Below, one piece after another: positions 1-5,171 of a DNA stretch of 5,171 nucleotides (position 1 is the first letter of the stretch; each line of letters starts with the position of its first letter). A model generated the notes under the pieces. It ran no database searches. It saw only the letters and a program-made list of their open reading frames with translations, and was not told where the DNA came from. This DNA is from Candidatus Falkowiibacteriota bacterium (lineage in GTDB: Bacteria; Patescibacteriota; Patescibacteriia; UBA2591; JABMQE01): NCBI GenBank assembly GCA_013203415.1, contig JABMQE010000134.1:1-5171 (forward strand), written 5' to 3'. The position numbers were made by a program, and so were the translations under genes.

Positions 1-2974
1 ATATTGGTGTCTCTGGCTCTGTCGCAATCACAAACTGGTTAGCATCAGCACCAACAATCGTAACCAAAGCCTCTTCACCAAGAATCAAATCCGCATCCCC
101 TAAATTCTCAATCACCAGCGTCTTCTCAATATATTCCTCTGTATTCTCATTACCAAATATTAATGTCTCCCCGCTGGAAATATTAATCCCATCCTCTTTA
201 ACATTAATTTCACTGGCGGTCGAACTCGCTTCACCTATTCCTTCACCAATAATCAAAACAATATATGGATTCTCGTTGTTATCATTATTGCTAATACTCA
301 AATCAACATTCTTAACCCCAGCCAAACTTGGGCTAAAAATCAAAGTAAAATCCGAGGAACCTGCTGGCGCTATCGTATCGCTCGGCCCGCCAACAACACT
401 AAAATCACCTGCGTCATCTCCGGATATTACAACCGTAGTCGAGCTGTTCAAAACCAAATCCGCATCCCCTAAATTATAAATATCAAAAACTGTTTCACTT
501 GACGTCCCCACCTCAACACTACCAACATCAAAACTCCCGCCGCTGGCAACCGTCGTAGTCGCCTGCCCTAACTCTATCTCTGGTTCTGGTTCGCTTGCTT
601 CCCCCCCTTGCCGAACATCAAATGGGTCGGATTCCATTGGTTCGGAAACATTGCCCTGCCAATCCCATATAATTGCTTTAAGTTTATAACCCTCCCCCAA
701 AAGTGCCCCCGGCACATACCAATCAAAGCTTACCACACCAAAGTCAAATTCAGTTGTACTAATATAATTCCAACTATCATCACTTGGTTCATAATAATAA
801 ACATCTGCTTCTTTGGGATAATCGTCATAAACAGAATTAACTAACACGCTTACTTCTTCCTGGTTTGGGACCGAGTTATCTGTGCTCTTGGATATATAGA
901 CAGACATAATTTCGGGCGCTTCTGTATCCGGTGCAAATCTGGTTATTAATCTAATATCTGTCGTTTCACCCCCATTTGGAATAATCACTCGAGTGGCTAT
1001 TTTTTGATGATAATTGTTTCCTGCCCAAACAACAGTTACTCCATTTCCCCTGTTTTGATAAGAAAAATTGCCTTCTTCATCACTCTCAACATACGTCGCG
1101 TGAAGCCCCTCCCCATCAACCTCGGCCCCCTGCTCTCTTTGATTATTAAAAGTTACATAACCGCTAAAATCACCGGTGTATTTAGCATTATCAGAACTTG
1201 TCATCACCTGGACAATCTCCGAATAATAGACTGGACCTCTAGTAACTATTTCCGCCCCTATGCTAAATTCCCAAACCTCATCCTCAGGAAGGTTGGTAAC
1301 AAAACGTCCATATTGACTATCTATAATTCTTGATCTCCATGTTTCATCACCTAATTTTCTATATATCATCCTATAAGCATACCTATTAGCATCATCCTTA
1401 AAAGGAGTTTGTAAAAATACTGCTGGTGTATCCGAATATTCAAGTTTGACTGCTACAACATACAAAGGCGTTGCTGGAGTACCATCTAAAGAACCTGCAA
1501 AATTAAAAACATCTTCTTTCCAATTATTTTCATAATTTATTTCTCCCTCCGCCTCAATATAAAAAGTAAACTTGGTATCACCAATAAAAGGCAAAGTATT
1601 AACCGGGTCCCATTCTAAAATCCAAGTTTCATTCGGCCCAATAGTATCATTAATAATTAATGGATTATATCTTGCAAAATCATCTACAAAAGCATAAAAC
1701 GCTGGCGAACTAACCGCCTTATACCCTCTGTTCTCCAACACAATTCCAAACAATGCATCTTCTTTATTAATTAAACCCGTTAACGCCTCCAAACCAGTAA
1801 TCCCTAAATCCCCCTGCCCAAAAACTTTCAACGCCGCAATATCATAATAAAAATCCCCAAAACTTCCATTAGCATACTGCTCGCTAATGTTATTATCCCA
1901 AAGCATCGCCTGGACCCCTGGCTCATACTCATACAACTGAAATCCATAAAGCATCCCAAGCTCGTCAACCAGCCCCGAACCTGCAAGCTCTTCTGTCTCC
2001 TGATTATAATTATTATTCAAAAAACCAAGCAAAGCATTAATCTTTTCATCAACATTAATATTAATACTATCTCTATTACTAACTGTCACCCCCTCAAATG
2101 GTTTTATATATTCCAAAGTTTTATTAACCAAATAATAACTATCCGCACCATCTGGAAAATAAGACATAGACCCGTCTGCTTCAACCTGATTTAAAACATA
2201 ATATAATCCTTGAGTCGCAGCTCCGCCTGTCTCAAAATCACTGCTCTTTGCAAAAGCTTTAACTACCTCCAAAGTTGTTACCACATCACTCCCATACCCC
2301 TCCTCCAAACCAACCCCTCCATCACTATTCCTGCTTGCCATAAGCTCTGTTAAAAGTCCGCTATTATCTCCGCCTTGGTCCAAAAGCACCCTCGCCTTTA
2401 TCGCCTTTTCCCGATTGTTAGAAGGCGCTGTGGTTAACAAATAATCAACCATTGCCTGATATTCATCACTGCCCCTTCGATTAAATCTTGCCAACAAATA
2501 CCCAATCTCACTCGTTATCTCATATTGATTAAAACTAGAAAAACTGCCATCCTCATTCTGGTTTTGAGCTAAATAATATAAAATATAATCCATTGTATTT
2601 TCCTCTATACCATCATAATATTCCATAAGCTTATCCCCTACTTCCATCGCCCCCATCTGCTCAACTTTCTCAACGCTCACCTCCCCGTCTCCAGAAAAAC
2701 TTTTAACCTGCATTAAATCCCCTGCCTTAACTGGCACTGCCTCGCTAATATCAATTGCCTGCGATTCATCAATCTCAAATCCCAAACCAACATTCGCGTC
2801 CTCTCTAATTTCTCCACCATCCACGTCCGTATAATCTGTTGTCATCTGTTTTAATCCGTCGTCATCCGTGTCCATAGAATCAACCGCCCCAACACTTCCA
2901 ACCACAAAAAACTGAACAAAAATCAAACCAGTGGCCAAAAGTTTAAATAAATTGTGAGTTTTAAAACGTTTCAT
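1..2974 (-). CDS. Large secreted multidomain surface protein with alpha/alpha-toroid and choice-of-anchor D-like modules (3' end outside window)
   Basis: This is an exported, adhesin-like protein of unknown function; 991 residues are visible and the frame is still open at the window edge. Residues 1-30 form a signal peptide: basic start MKRFKTHN, hydrophobic core, then VGA before VDS. Residues 34-54 are Asp-rich and encoded by a tandem repeat. Residues about 124-435 look like a squalene-cyclase/prenyltransferase-type alpha/alpha toroid, with recurrent QNQNEDGSF (137-145), SRNSDGGVGL (214-223), EADGSMSYF (265-273) and NGSFGDFYYD (369-378). No cyclase DxDD motif is visible, so I infer a structural or binding role rather than terpene cyclisation. 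Next come a CARDB-like segment (about 438-492), a fibronectin III-like segment (503-592), a carboxypeptidase-regulatory-like beta sandwich (600-680), an Ig-like segment (684-788), an acidic/Pro linker (790-800), and two choice-of-anchor D-like domains (800-912 and 921 onward). The ATG at 2974 is chosen because it supplies the signal peptide; it lies 10 bases after the upstream stop and has no Shine-Dalgarno. A cell-wall or membrane anchor, if any, would be in the missing C-terminus. Confidence 0.9.
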   Translation of the reverse strand, partial: MKRFKTHNLFKLLATGLIFVQFFVVGSVGAVDSMDTDDDGLKQMTTDYTDVDGGEIREDANVGLGFEIDESQAIDISEAVPVKAGDLMQVKSFSGDGEVSVEKVEQMGAMEVGDKLMEYYDGIEENTMDYILYYLAQNQNEDGSFSSFNQYEITSEIGYLLARFNRRGSDEYQAMVDYLLTTAPSNNREKAIKARVLLDQGGDNSGLLTELMASRNSDGGVGLEEGYGSDVVTTLEVVKAFAKSSDFETGGAATQGLYYVLNQVEADGSMSYFPDGADSYYLVNKTLEYIKPFEGVTVSNRDSININVDEKINALLGFLNNNYNQETEELAGSGLVDELGMLYGFQLYEYEPGVQAMLWDNNISEQYANGSFGDFYYDIAALKVFGQGDLGITGLEALTGLINKEDALFGIVLENRGYKAVSSPAFYAFVDDFARYNPLIINDTIGPNETWILEWDPVNTLPFIGDTKFTFYIEAEGEINYENNWKEDVFNFAGSLDGTPATPLYVVAVKLEYSDTPAVFLQTPFKDDANRYAYRMIYRKLGDETWRSRIIDSQYGRFVTNLPEDEVWEFSIGAEIVTRGPVYYSEIVQVMTSSDNAKYTGDFSGYVTFNNQREQGAEVDGEGLHATYVESDEEGNFSYQNRGNGVTVVWAGNNYHQKIATRVIIPNGGETTDIRLITRFAPDTEAPEIMSVYISKSTDNSVPNQEEVSVLVNSVYDDYPKEADVYYYEPSDDSWNYISTTEFDFGVVSFDWYVPGALLGEGYKLKAIIWDWQGNVSEPMESDPFDVRQGGEASEPEPEIELGQATTTVASGGSFDVGSVEVGTSSETVFDIYNLGDADLVLNSSTTVVISGDDAGDFSVVGGPSDTIAPAGSSDFTLIFSPSLAGVKNVDLSISNNDNNENPYIVLIIGEGIGEASSTASEINVKEDGINISSGETLIFGNENTEEYIEKTLVIENLGDADLILGEEALVTIVGADANQFVIATEPETPI
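86..106 (-). repeat. 21-bp direct repeat, copy 2, in second choice-of-anchor D-like domain
   Basis: This is identical to 455-475 over 21 bases. Both encode the NLGDADL signature (residues 957-963 here) in the same frame, 369 bases or exactly 123 codons apart. It marks the second unit of a tandem beta-sandwich domain duplication. Confidence 0.9.
455..475 (-). repeat. 21-bp direct repeat, copy 1, in first choice-of-anchor D-like domain
   Basis: This is the partner of 86-106 and encodes NLGDADL at residues 834-840 of the large secreted protein. Around the identical core, the two domains share only family-level similarity, for example VFDIYNLGDADLVL against TLVIENLGDADLIL, and ISGDDAGDFSV against IVGADANQFVI. 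Confidence 0.9.
601..607 (-). repeat. G7 homopolymer tract in a linker of the large secreted protein
   Basis: Seven consecutive G on the coding strand span the codons for G790, G791 and the first base of E792. The tract lies in the EASEPEPE-type linker between the Ig-like segment and the first choice-of-anchor D-like domain. One-base slippage would truncate the protein before its C-terminal domains. Confidence 0.75.
2830..2869 (-). repeat. Tandem 10-bp-period repeat (four ACRGATKA-type units) within a coding sequence
   Basis: Read on the minus strand, four consecutive decamers are ACGGATGACG, ACGGATTAAA, ACAGATGACA and ACAGATTATA, all sharing ACRGATKA. Units 1+2 and 3+4 also form an 18-of-20 base direct repeat with three differences, all G to A (2852-2869 against 2832-2849). 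Related bases (ACGGACGTGGATGG) continue just downstream. It encodes residues 36-49 of the large secreted protein, just after its signal peptide. The 10-bp period shifts frame in every unit, so the peptide itself is not repeated. Confidence 0.8.
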
Positions 2975-2984
2975 AAAGTATAAA

Positions 2985-3812
2985 TTATTCTTTTCTTAAA
3001 TAAATAATATTTATCTGCGGACGGGCAAAAAATCTTGCCGGCGGTGTTACCGCCCCAACGCCATTAGTTACCAGAACTTTGGTGTTTTCCAGTTCAACCA
3101 TGCCTGTTCTATACTTCTGTCCATACAAAGAAGGAATAAATGGCGCCCATAATCCAAAAAAAGTTGCTTGTCCCCCATGAGTATGCCCGGCTAAAACCAA
3201 GTCAATATTTTTTGTTCTAATAAGCTCGCTAAAATCAGGATTATGAGAAACCAACAACACAAAATCATTTTCATCTGTGTCTTTAATAGTTGATAACACG
3301 CTTGGCGTCCCCTCCCAAAAATCACTAACCCCGCCAAGCTTTATTTTTTCACCATTAATCTCTATCCACTCCGAATTTTCATCCAAAAGAATTATCCCTG
3401 CTTTTTCCATACTCGCTACAGTTAAGTCATAATCTTCCCAAAAATCATGGTTGCCAGTAACCCCATAAACCCCCAAAGGCGCTTCCAATCGGCTCAACTC
3501 CTCAAAACAAGGAGCAATATACTTTTTATCCCTTTGCACATAATCACCGCCAAGAATTATCAGGTCTGGTTCTAAAGCATTTACCCTTGATACGATTTTA
3601 GAAGCCCTCTCATTAGATAAAAACGGCCCACAATGAACATCTGCCATAAAAACAATCTTCGTATTCTCAAAAACACTCGGAACATCCCTATCAATAAAAA
3701 CCATCACTTTCTCCTCTATCCAATACGGCTCCACAAACGAATACCCCAACAACAAAGCACCGATAATAAGAAGTGTGATTCCAGTTTTTGATAATATTTT
3801 TGTTTTAGGCAT
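2985..3812 (-). CDS. Membrane-anchored calcineurin-like metallophosphoesterase (YkuE/YaeI-like)
   Basis: This is a predicted binuclear-metal phosphoesterase, held in the membrane by one N-terminal helix (about residues 11-28) with the catalytic domain probably outside. The full metal-site signature is present in order: ADVH (D58, H60), GGDY (D90), GNHD (120-123, N121 and H122), SHNP (H190) and GHTHGGQ (209-215, H210 and H212). The GHTHGGQ form and the C-terminal pattern NGVGAVTPPARFFARPQI (250-267) are typical of the YkuE/YaeI branch. The 275-residue length fits a complete family member, and no key residue is missing. Substrate cannot be read from sequence. Related proteins include phosphodiesterases and LpxG-type UDP-diacylglucosamine hydrolases, but nothing here points to lipid A synthesis. 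The gene starts 34 bases after the membrane-protein stop, and its TAA stop is 10 bases before the large secreted-protein start, suggesting co-transcription. No Shine-Dalgarno precedes the ATG; the upstream bases are AT-only for about 20 positions. Confidence 0.93.
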   Translation of the reverse strand: MPKTKILSKTGITLLIIGALLLGYSFVEPYWIEEKVMVFIDRDVPSVFENTKIVFMADVHCGPFLSNERASKIVSRVNALEPDLIILGGDYVQRDKKYIAPCFEELSRLEAPLGVYGVTGNHDFWEDYDLTVASMEKAGIILLDENSEWIEINGEKIKLGGVSDFWEGTPSVLSTIKDTDENDFVLLVSHNPDFSELIRTKNIDLVLAGHTHGGQATFFGLWAPFIPSLYGQKYRTGMVELENTKVLVTNGVGAVTPPARFFARPQINIIYLRKE

Positions 3813-3846
3813 AAAAATTTTTAAAAACTATTGATTTCCTGTACAA

Positions 3847-4440
3847 CTATTTATATTTTTCCATCGACTCTTTTTCCTTACGTTTTCCAAATCTATTACT
3901 AAGAAATACTACCAGATACGGAGAAGCTATAATTAACAAAATTATCGGACTTAATAATCCTAAAATTACAAATAAAGATAACGACCAAAAAAGAATGAAA
4001 GAAATTAAAGAAACATTAACACAATTATCAAGGATGCAACTACTGCCATCGTAACCCATGATAAAAAATAAAGAGAGAATGAAAGCCAAGGCGATAAAAT
4101 AAGAAATTTCTGCGATAAGAACTTTTTTGTACTGATTGTAGTTACTGAACTTTTTACCCAATTTGTTTCGACACCATGTAGCAAACAAGAAAAAACCGAG
4201 TATTAAAGCTAAATTTAAGACCAAATATAAATATCTATATCCATAAAATTCAAAAAATGAAACATATTTTATACATCCTCCCGGCCCTCCAACAACATGC
4301 TCATCACAAGCACCGTGGCTATGCATAATTACCACAGCAGCGATAAAGAGAAAAGTCTCCAACAACATAACCCCTCCCAAACCATCGGTTTTTTTAAGAT
4401 ACAATATGATTTTTTTTAATCTTTTTTTAGTGTTCTCCAT
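3847..4440 (-). CDS. Small polytopic membrane protein of unknown function with Cys-bearing outer loops
   Basis: I do not recognise this 197-residue protein. It has a basic N-terminus (KKRLKKIILYLKK) and hydrophobic stretches at about 22-40, 69-89, 107-128 and 143-181. The last stretch is 39 residues long with prolines at 165 and 174, so it is either two helices or one helix plus a re-entrant part. Positive charges at 91-106 and in the C-terminal tail (RFGKRKEK) suggest these face the cytoplasm. That places two loops outside: one with C45 and C56 plus H40, H42 and H48 in a Gly-rich context, and one with C135 and C140. These could form disulfides or bind metal, which is inference. A fifth Cys, C90, sits at an inner helix end. 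The ATG at 4440 is the first in frame after the intergenic stretch; no Shine-Dalgarno is seen. Three A7-A8 runs occur within codons 5-18. A promoter-like sequence lies about 30 bases upstream. The stop is TAG. Confidence 0.85.
   Translation of the reverse strand: MENTKKRLKKIILYLKKTDGLGGVMLLETFLFIAAVVIMHSHGACDEHVVGGPGGCIKYVSFFEFYGYRYLYLVLNLALILGFFLFATWCRNKLGKKFSNYNQYKKVLIAEISYFIALAFILSLFFIMGYDGSSCILDNCVNVSLISFILFWSLSLFVILGLLSPIILLIIASPYLVVFLSNRFGKRKEKESMEKYK
4389..4428 (-). repeat. Cluster of three poly-A runs (A7, A8, A7) in the 5' codons of the small membrane protein gene
   Basis: On the coding strand, A7 is at 4422-4428, A8 at 4410-4417 and A7 at 4389-4395, covering Lys codons 5-6, 9-10 and 16-17. 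The runs encode the basic, cytoplasmic N-terminus. An A-rich early coding region may also favour initiation where no Shine-Dalgarno is present. Confidence 0.8.
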
Positions 4441-4470
4441 ACTATTTTAAGGTTGATACTTACTTTTTAA

Positions 4471-4499
4471 ATTATATTATTCCCCAAACAAGGAATGAA
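4471..4499 (-). promoter_or_regulatory. Candidate sigma-70-type promoter for the 3847-4440 gene
   Basis: On the minus strand a perfect TATAAT occupies 4471-4476. Seventeen bases upstream is TTCATT (4494-4499), a weak -35 with three matches to TTGACA. Transcription would begin near 4464, leaving a leader of about 24 bases before the ATG at 4440. It is the only gap of useful size in the window and could drive the three downstream genes. The surrounding DNA is AT-rich, so a chance TATAAT is quite possible. Confidence 0.4.
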
Positions 4500-4517
4500 T
4501 GCTTATCTTAATAGCAT

Positions 4518-5171
4518 CTATTTTTTAACCAATTCCATTATCACTCCTTGGTTTATGGATACTTCCTTCCTCATATCCGAAACCTCACTTGGTTCTCCTT
4601 TAGAATTAACCGCAAAAAACTTAAATATTAAACTCCCATCATAACAATTAGGGCAATATGATAACGCAATATCTATATATTTACTTTTTTTGCCTTCCTT
4701 CTCCTTGGCATTTTCAATCGTACTTTTAATCTTATTCCCATCCTTAAGATTTTCATTAATTTCTTTTACGGTATTCTCAAAACCTTCCAAAGAAATGCTT
4801 TTCAAGGTTTTATTTTTATAATACTTCTTACATTTATCACAATACTTCGAATCAGCAAATATTAATGCCAACGCCAAAGACCCAACCAAAGCGCCTAATA
4901 TTTGAACATAAAACATGATTGTTGTTACTGCTTTCCCAACCTCAAATTCATCACCAAGCTTTACCGCCCCCCTATATCTAAACTGATGCTTAGAAGAAGA
5001 ATTTATCATATTCATATATTCCGTAAAACTTGTTAATTCGCTAATCGAAACATGGTCCTTTGGTTTAGAAAATGAATATACAACCTGTACCTCTTCAAAC
5101 TCATCAAGAGTAATGTGCGTGGTTCTATATGATATATAATTAATACTAAAAAATGTTAACAAGCCAAGAAT
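4518..5171 (-). CDS. Membrane protein with split zinc ribbon, unknown function (5' end outside window)
   Basis: The frame is open through the window edge, so this gene is 5'-truncated. The first in-frame start-like codon is TTG at 5162, giving 214 residues. The preceding codons read ILG and continue a hydrophobic segment (ILGLLTFFSINYI), so the true start and first membrane helix probably lie beyond 5171. Numbering from the TTG, residues about 14-76 form a polar extracytoplasmic domain, 77-103 a second membrane helix (VTTIMFYVQILGALVGSLAL is the core), and the remainder a cytoplasmic tail. The tail carries two CxxC knuckles, YCDKCKKYY (C108, C111) and YCPNC (C170, C173). They are separated by about 58 residues rich in Lys, Glu and Asn that look helical, consistent with a zinc ribbon interrupted by a helical insertion. 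Beta-rich sequence follows the second knuckle. No enzyme motif is seen and I cannot name a family. The TAG stop is followed by a 77-base gap before the next gene. Confidence 0.85.
   Translation of the reverse strand: MLGLLTFFSINYISYRTTHITLDEFEEVQVVYSFSKPKDHVSISELTSFTEYMNMINSSSKHQFRYRGAVKLGDEFEVGKAVTTIMFYVQILGALVGSLALALIFADSKYCDKCKKYYKNKTLKSISLEGFENTVKEINENLKDGNKIKSTIENAKEKEGKKSKYIDIALSYCPNCYDGSLIFKFFAVNSKGEPSEVSDMRKEVSINQGVIMELVKK

Noticed and set aside
276..479. Plus-strand open frame of 67 codons
   Set aside because: It lies wholly antisense to the choice-of-anchor D-like coding region. It has no recognisable domain and no start signal, so it is a shadow of the minus-strand gene.
608..844. 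Plus-strand open frame of 78 codons
   Set aside because: It is antisense to the Ig-like segment of the large gene. Its Ile/Asn/Phe-rich composition reflects the reverse complement of Asp/Asn/Tyr-rich codons, with no family resemblance.
1004..1333. Plus-strand open frame of 109 codons
   Set aside because: It is fully antisense to the fibronectin-like and regulatory-like segments. The minus frame continues uninterrupted through it with clear domain structure.
1670..2603. Terpene or squalene cyclase enzyme assignment for the toroid region
   Set aside because: The repeat motifs fit the fold, but no DxDD or other catalytic signature is visible, and the protein is exported and fused to adhesin-like modules.
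3813..3846. Promoter for the phosphoesterase (TTGTAC, 17 bases, TAAAAA)
   Set aside because: Both boxes are weak, the DNA is nearly all A/T, and transcription would begin at about the ATG. Co-transcription from upstream is simpler.
4499..4517. Imperfect hairpin (ATGCT/AGCAT arms) just after the 4518 stop as a terminator
   Set aside because: The stem is only five pairs plus a bulged extension, and no T-tract follows it on the minus strand. The T-rich run beyond it on the plus strand serves no plus-strand gene.
5160..5162. TTG as the real start of the 4518-5171 gene
   Set aside because: The codons upstream of it to the window edge stay open and extend a hydrophobic helix, so the start is more likely outside the window.

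Overview
The window is AT-rich, and every supported gene lies on the minus strand, transcribed from high to low coordinates. In transcription order these are: the 3' part of a two-helix membrane protein with a split zinc ribbon (4518-5171, start outside the window); a small polytopic membrane protein (3847-4440); a membrane-anchored calcineurin-like metallophosphoesterase (2985-3812); and a large secreted multidomain protein (1-2974, C-terminus outside the window). TAA and TAG end the three genes whose stops are visible. I read the large gene codon by codon and found no in-frame stop across 991 codons.

The organism is probably an uncultured bacterium. A Patescibacteria (Candidate Phyla Radiation) member is my best guess. 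It rests on low G+C, the absence of Shine-Dalgarno motifs at all three visible starts, and a surface protein that joins an alpha/alpha-toroid, CARDB-like, fibronectin-like and choice-of-anchor D-like modules. This is inference from style; no taxonomic marker gene is present, and Bacteroidota or another environmental lineage cannot be excluded.

Gaps between genes are 77, 34 and 10 bases. The 77-base gap (4441-4517) holds the only convincing promoter-like sequence, so the three downstream genes may form one transcription unit. All four products are predicted to be at or outside the membrane: two unknown membrane proteins, an anchored phosphoesterase and an exported adhesin-like protein. No shared pathway can be demonstrated.

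I see no transposase, phage gene, CRISPR array, tRNA or rRNA. The most unusual item is a 10-bp-period tandem repeat (2830-2869) inside the large gene, just after its signal peptide. Because the period is not a multiple of three, it looks like a nucleotide-level repeat absorbed into coding sequence. Other points worth checking are a 21-bp direct repeat marking a tandem domain duplication, a G7 tract in a linker of the large protein, and three A7-A8 runs at the 5' end of the small membrane protein gene.
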